Notes under the pieces: generated by a model
Seen by the model: only the letters and a program-made list of their open reading frames with translations
Told to the model about the DNA's origin: nothing
Databases searched by the model: none
IMG/VR virus record: IMGVR_UViG_3300028384_000032
Span: 1 to 28,029 of that record
Reading direction: 5' to 3' (one strand)
Length of the DNA: 28,029 bases
Source of the DNA: a virus
Part shown: in pieces, positions 24,743-28,029 of the stretch
How the letters are laid out: every line of letters begins with the position of its first letter
How positions within the stretch are numbered: the first letter of the stretch is position 1
Position numbers and translations under genes: made by a program

Positions 24743-26619
24743 GAGTCACCAGAGCAAGCCATTGTCTGCATCGCTACAGTATTATCCTCTTGCTCATACT
24801 CAGATAACCTAGTCCAGTCTACATTAGTTGGCATCTTAGCTAGTAGCTCTTCGTACTCTTCCTTAGTGCAGTCCTGATACGGTGCTTGCTGATAAGTATG
24901 ATCTGAGTGTGGCAAGAATGACACACCTGACATCTCATCGAAGTACTTATACACGAATGCACCTACCTCTAGCCACTCATGGTCACGTACTGAGATAGTC
25001 ACCGATGGTTTATGCTCACACCAGTGACGCTGATACGTTAACCACATCTCTAGCTGTTCGATAGCAGTCATATCATTACGTGTCACAGCACCTGCAGGTG
25101 ACTTCTGAGGGAAGCTGAAGACTGTAGTAGTATCCCCCTTGAATACACATGGCTCGTTAGGAATACCCTGATCAATCATCATCTGTGTTAGTGGGTCTTT
25201 GTTATCACCACGTACAGTGCGGATATAAAAGGGGCTATGACGAGCATGTATACCACTGGCGCTATCCACCAACTGCGAGACAGTACCGCTAGGCTTGACG
25301 CAGGTAATTGAAGCGCTATGAGGGATACCAAGACGATCAGCCCACTCAGCGTTAGTGGCGACAGCAATACTTCGTAGATGCTCAAGAGTTTTCTCCAATC
25401 CTCTGTTCTTAGCAGTCATAAGGGGATTATCCATAATACCTGTCAAAGACACACCAAGTAGACGTTCCTCTTCTGTGTTACGCTGCCAGTCTTTAGATAG
25501 GTACGGGAACTTTGTGTAAGTAGACTGAATTGTACCAATGATAGTAGCAAGTTTAACCTTACGCTCGATATCCTCAATACTGTCTGTAGCACGGATGATA
25601 CACTCAGAAAGGTTGCAAAACTGCGAATTTAACAAGATGATTTCACTACACGGATTTGTCCCGAAGTCTTTATCTGGATTACGTCTACCATTCTTTGCTG
25701 CTTGCTTCTGTGATGCTTGACGATTGAACACACCACGCTCACCAGATTTGGACTCTACAAGAGCAGTCCATTCACGCATAAATGTCTCAATGTCAGGCTT
25801 CTCTGTGTATGCTACAGAGTTATTAGCCAAGGCACGGTGTGCTGCAGTCTCCCACCACTGTCCTGACTTAGCGTGACGCATACGGTCATCTGACAAGTTA
25901 GACAAAGAGATCATAGCAGAACGGCGTACACCACCCACCACAACAATCTGACCAATGAAACACATCAGGTCATGACATTCCATGCTAGACAGCTTACGGC
26001 CTTGTGCATTCTTGAATGTAGCTACAGCGAAGTTAAACAGTTCTACCAAAGGCGCTGGGCCTGACGCACGTCCACCGAATGTCTTTAGTCGTGCACCTGC
26101 AGGGCGTACCTTTGATACATCCCACTTTGGAATCTCACCTGACCACAGCAATGCTAGTAGCTGACGGAATGCCTTAGCCCAACCTTCTTTGCTGTCTTTG
26201 ACTACAATGGTTGTCTCACTATCAAACAGTTGCTCTGGCACCTCTGGTAGCTTACTGATGTACTGGCGCTCTACAGAGAACCCTACACCTGTACCACACA
26301 GTAGGATGAACATAGCCTCATCAAAGCGTGTAGGCTTATCTACAGCCACGTAAGAGCAGTTGTACATACATGTGTTGTCACGTGCTGCTGCTGGTCCTGC
26401 TGTCATCATAGAGCGCATAGATGGCATAATGTCTAGGTTAAGGATAGCTTCTTCAATCTGATTAATGTAAGAGTCGTCACCTGCTACTGGGCGTACAACG
26501 TTATCCATATAACGCTCTACTGTTTCGTCCCAATTCTCACGTCCCTTACCATCAAAGTACTTAGCGTACCGTGACTTGTGAATGAATGACTGATAGTCTG
26601 TTGGTAATAGATTGCTCAT
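24715..26619 (-). CDS. nrdJ: Adenosylcobalamin-dependent (class II) ribonucleotide reductase, monomeric type
   Basis: A 634-residue enzyme that reduces ribonucleoside triphosphates to deoxyribonucleotides with a B12 radical. All five expected cysteines are present: C88 (MYNC) and C335 (SQFC) as the active-site pair, C324 in NPCSE as the thiyl-radical site with N322 and E326, and C622/C627 at the tail (ACSGDSC) that relay electrons. PSGTVSQL at 443-450 is the phosphate-binding loop. Length is shorter than the 739-residue Lactobacillus enzyme, as in many phages. Its start overlaps the stop of the small membrane peptide (ATGA). No B12 riboswitch is visible. Glutaredoxin downstream is the probable reductant. 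Confidence 0.93.
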   Translation of the reverse strand: MSNLLPTDYQSFIHKSRYAKYFDGKGRENWDETVERYMDNVVRPVAGDDSYINQIEEAILNLDIMPSMRSMMTAGPAAARDNTCMYNCSYVAVDKPTRFDEAMFILLCGTGVGFSVERQYISKLPEVPEQLFDSETTIVVKDSKEGWAKAFRQLLALLWSGEIPKWDVSKVRPAGARLKTFGGRASGPAPLVELFNFAVATFKNAQGRKLSSMECHDLMCFIGQIVVVGGVRRSAMISLSNLSDDRMRHAKSGQWWETAAHRALANNSVAYTEKPDIETFMREWTALVESKSGERGVFNRQASQKQAAKNGRRNPDKDFGTNPCSEIILLNSQFCNLSECIIRATDSIEDIERKVKLATIIGTIQSTYTKFPYLSKDWQRNTEEERLLGVSLTGIMDNPLMTAKNRGLEKTLEHLRSIAVATNAEWADRLGIPHSASITCVKPSGTVSQLVDSASGIHARHSPFYIRTVRGDNKDPLTQMMIDQGIPNEPCVFKGDTTTVFSFPQKSPAGAVTRNDMTAIEQLEMWLTYQRHWCEHKPSVTISVRDHEWLEVGAFVYKYFDEMSGVSFLPHSDHTYQQAPYQDCTKEEYEELLAKMPTNVDWTRLSEYEQEDNTVAMQTMACSGDSCEIVDLTA

Positions 26620-26708
26620 TTCTTTTTAGTCTCCCCTATGGCAATAAACATAAATCCTAACACAATAATAAGTAGGATAGATATAGCTGTAACTACTGAA
26701 GTTATCAT
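26616..26708 (-). CDS. 30-residue single-helix membrane peptide
   Basis: A minimal frame between mazG and nrdJ: MITSVVTAISILLIIVLGFM then FIAIGETKKK. Residues 3-23 are a membrane helix and the end is Lys-rich (positive-inside). Its ATG overlaps the mazG stop (ATGA, 26705-26708) and its TGA overlaps the nrdJ ATG. Without it there would be an 85-base untranslated gap in an otherwise overlapping operon, which supports its being a gene. No family recognised. It might anchor or regulate a neighbour, or act on the host membrane. Confidence 0.65.
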   Translation of the reverse strand: MITSVVTAISILLIIVLGFMFIAIGETKKK

Positions 26709-27085
26709 CGATTATCCCCGCTTCCTCTTAGTTTATTTCGTTTCTGTCTGTCGTCTAGCTTTTGGATGTTAAGCTCTAGTATTTCTTGTAGCCCACGCCC
26801 ATATATGTTACCCAGCGCAGTAGCATAGAACACTACATCGCCAAGCTCCTTCATGATCTCTTCATTAGAAAAGCGGCTACTGTCACGTACTAGCTTCTTC
26901 ATCTTCTCTGCTACTTCACCTGCCTCACCAACAAGGCCAAGTGTATTCTCATACAAACGCTCTTGTCCTTCCGTAAGTATCTTCTTTTCTACCCAACCAG
27001 AGTAAAAGTCTGCCCAATTAACGGGGTCGGCATTTGGGAACATATCATAGTATCCCATACTCTCTAAGTCTTTCTCACTTATCAT
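26705..27085 (-). CDS. mazG: MazG-like nucleotide pyrophosphohydrolase
   Basis: A 126-residue single-domain MazG-like protein. The metal-binding pattern is visible as E54-A-G-E57 (LVGEAGEVAEKMKK) and E80-L-G-D83 (MKELGDVVFYATAL), with a helical NIQKLDDRQKRNKL end. Family members hydrolyse NTPs or dNTPs to monophosphates, and phage versions have been proposed to lower alarmone levels or recycle host nucleotides. It is coupled by ATGA overlaps to the 56-residue gene upstream and the membrane peptide downstream. The substrate cannot be read from sequence. Confidence 0.85.
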   Translation of the reverse strand: MISEKDLESMGYYDMFPNADPVNWADFYSGWVEKKILTEGQERLYENTLGLVGEAGEVAEKMKKLVRDSSRFSNEEIMKELGDVVFYATALGNIYGRGLQEILELNIQKLDDRQKRNKLRGSGDNR

Positions 27086-27252
27086 CCTCTTTCCTTCACT
27101 ACTAAGTTCTCTATCTTAATGTCATCAACATCATACATGACATTCGTTATCAGATCATATATATCTTCCTCGTGATTATCTTCAAACGAAGAAAGTATAT
27201 TGTTATCATCATCAACCTCTACAAGGTATGTAACACTGAACTTCTTATTCAT
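27082..27252 (-). CDS. 56-residue acidic protein
   Basis: A short frame overlapping both neighbours: its ATG at 27252-27250 shares ATGA with the stop of the DUF3310 gene, and its TGA overlaps the mazG ATG. It reads MNKKFSVTYLVEVDDDNNIL, then SSFEDNHEEDIYDLITNVMY and DVDDIKIENLVVKERG. It is predicted beta-alpha-beta and rich in Asp and Glu. The DVDD(I/V)K.ENL.VKE end recalls small uncharacterised proteins of other phages. No function known to me. It fills what would otherwise be a 163-base gap. Confidence 0.7.
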   Translation of the reverse strand: MNKKFSVTYLVEVDDDNNILSSFEDNHEEDIYDLITNVMYDVDDIKIENLVVKERG

Positions 27253-27506
27253 TTGTGGTTCTCTTTGTATACCTCAATGAGTTTGTTTAGATACCACTGA
27301 GCCTTTTCTAAATCTTCAAGGCCATTCTTGTAACGGTAACGCCAGATATACTTCATGATATTACCTTGTAGATACCCTTCACTTTGCTCATTAGTTGCAG
27401 CTAAGATAGCTTCTATTGCTTCAATGCCACCTGCATTATAGTGTTGTGGTTTGTTTACTGGATCAATGTGTTCCATCTTACCATCTAGTCCTACTACTAT
27501 GTTCAT
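27249..27506 (-). CDS. DUF3310 protein
   Basis: An 85-residue protein with the DUF3310 signature: DPVNKPQHYNAGGIEAIE at 15-32 and GNIMKYIWRYRYKNG then LEDLEKAQWYLNKL at 48-76. The family is widespread in phages and often lies beside nucleotide-metabolism or replication genes; its function is unknown. The ATG at 27506 has GAGGG upstream and overlaps the previous stop (ATGA). An in-frame ATG at 27476 would leave the domain intact but lacks the overlap, so I prefer the first. Confidence 0.88.
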   Translation of the reverse strand: MNIVVGLDGKMEHIDPVNKPQHYNAGGIEAIEAILAATNEQSEGYLQGNIMKYIWRYRYKNGLEDLEKAQWYLNKLIEVYKENHK

Positions 27507-27850
27507 GCATTACCCTCTGTCTTTGTCCATCTGTGCAGCTTAATAATGTTATCTTCTTTTGAGTATTTGTTCTCGTTCTCTATCTCTTCTACAGTAGCCT
27601 GGTATTGCTTAGGGAACATCTCTTCTAACAGAAGCTCTTTGTAGTAATCATACTCATCTAAGAACTCAGGGTTGTCCTCTAAGAATCTCTCTGTTGCTGC
27701 CATAGTAATAGCCATGTCCATAGAGTGTGCCATTGCTTCACGTTCCTGTTCGTCACCAAACAACAAACCTGTGTGTATACTACCAGTCCAACCATGATCA
27801 TCTACAATAGGTGTAAACACTATTGCTATTTGCCCTGGATCTAATTTCAT
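27503..27850 (-). CDS. Unknown phage protein
   Basis: A 115-residue acidic protein, MKLDPGQIAIVFTPIVDDHG ... GWTGSIHTGLLFGDEQ, then a helical part (MAHSMDMAITMAATERFLED) and a Tyr/Glu-rich end. I do not recognise a family. I chose ATG 27850, which shares its A with the upstream stop (TGATG) and has GGAG six bases before, over the adjacent GTG at 27853, which sits too close to that site. It lies upstream of the DUF3310 gene in the same operon. Confidence 0.75.
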   Translation of the reverse strand: MKLDPGQIAIVFTPIVDDHGWTGSIHTGLLFGDEQEREAMAHSMDMAITMAATERFLEDNPEFLDEYDYYKELLLEEMFPKQYQATVEEIENENKYSKEDNIIKLHRWTKTEGNA

Positions 27851-28029
27851 CACACTCTCCTTTTGACTTTGAGTCTTTGTTCTTTTGAGCGATTACCTTT
27901 CTCAAGTAACCAACCTTCAGGTATGACACGATGCGCCCACTTGAAACCTTTCTGCTCACACCAATCACAATACCTAGACTTAGCTCCCTTGTAAAGCTTA
28001 GCGTTAGCGTTACTAAATACAAAGCGAAT
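27850..28029 (-). CDS. C-terminal end of a CxxC-containing protein, cut by the window edge
   Basis: The last 59 codons of a gene entering from the right edge, with no internal stop, ending in TGA at 27850-27852. The readable part is RFVFSNANAKLYKGAKSRYC, then DWCEQKGFKWAHRVIPEGWL and a basic end. The CDWC pair could be half of a zinc finger. It joins the next gene by TGATG overlap. The family cannot be told from this fragment. Confidence 0.7.
   Translation of the reverse strand: MRFVFSNANAKLYKGAKSRYCDWCEQKGFKWAHRVIPEGWLLEKGNRSKEQRLKVKRRV

Noticed and set aside
26616-26720. Cobalamin riboswitch upstream of the B12-dependent reductase
   Set aside because: The upstream bases are fully coding (mazG end and the 30-residue peptide) and show no B12-box-like element.
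1-28029. Prophage or satellite signatures (integrase, attachment site, repressor, tRNA, CRISPR)
   Set aside because: None was recognisable on either strand; nearly all bases are covered by virion or nucleotide-metabolism genes. Genes outside the window could change this.

Overview
The window looks like about 28 kb of the genome of a lytic, short-tailed (podovirus-like) marine phage. A host among marine Alphaproteobacteria (roseobacter, SAR116 or SAR11 type) is likely but is inferred from protein-family resemblance only. Gene density is very high, with ATGA/TAATG overlaps almost throughout. No integrase, repressor, tRNA, CRISPR or insertion sequence is visible. Terminase, portal, capsid and DNA polymerase genes must lie outside the window. 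The mix of a B12-dependent ribonucleotide reductase, glutaredoxin and MazG resembles the gene sets of HMO-2011-type phages and of cobavirus-like roseophages; I cannot decide between them from the sequence alone.

The left four fifths (81-23327, + strand) is a virion-morphogenesis block. It opens with a terminator-like hairpin and a small structural protein. A giant 1451-residue tail fibre follows, then three small gene pairs, each a fibre-tip-like protein followed by a tail-assembly-chaperone-like protein. Next come small structural proteins, a fibre built from 23-residue repeats, a fibre-tail adaptor, a head-tail adaptor (SU10/T7 gp11-like) and a nozzle/stabilisation protein (P22 gp10/T7 gp12-like). 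A second tail fibre is followed by a glycine-rich adhesin. The block ends with small membrane proteins and large internal (ejection) proteins, one of which carries what looks like a divergent GH24 lysozyme domain.

The right fifth (28029-23317, - strand) is a convergent, tightly overlapped nucleotide-metabolism operon. In transcription order it holds a truncated CxxC gene, an unknown gene, a DUF3310 gene, an acidic 56-residue gene, mazG, a 30-residue membrane peptide, a monomeric class II (adenosylcobalamin) ribonucleotide reductase, a DUF1289 four-cysteine protein, a glutaredoxin and a 49-residue membrane peptide. After a terminator pointing in the + direction come a zinc-finger GIY-YIG/T5orf172-type gene and a 68-residue helical-hairpin protein.

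The operon would supply dNTPs by reducing host ribonucleotides, with glutaredoxin recycling the reductase, and clean up nucleotide alarmones or misfit NTPs. The last gene resembles the Acb2/Tad1 hairpin that sequesters immune cyclic nucleotides, and is the best candidate here for an undescribed counter-defence factor. The three fibre-tip/chaperone pairs suggest modular host-range evolution.
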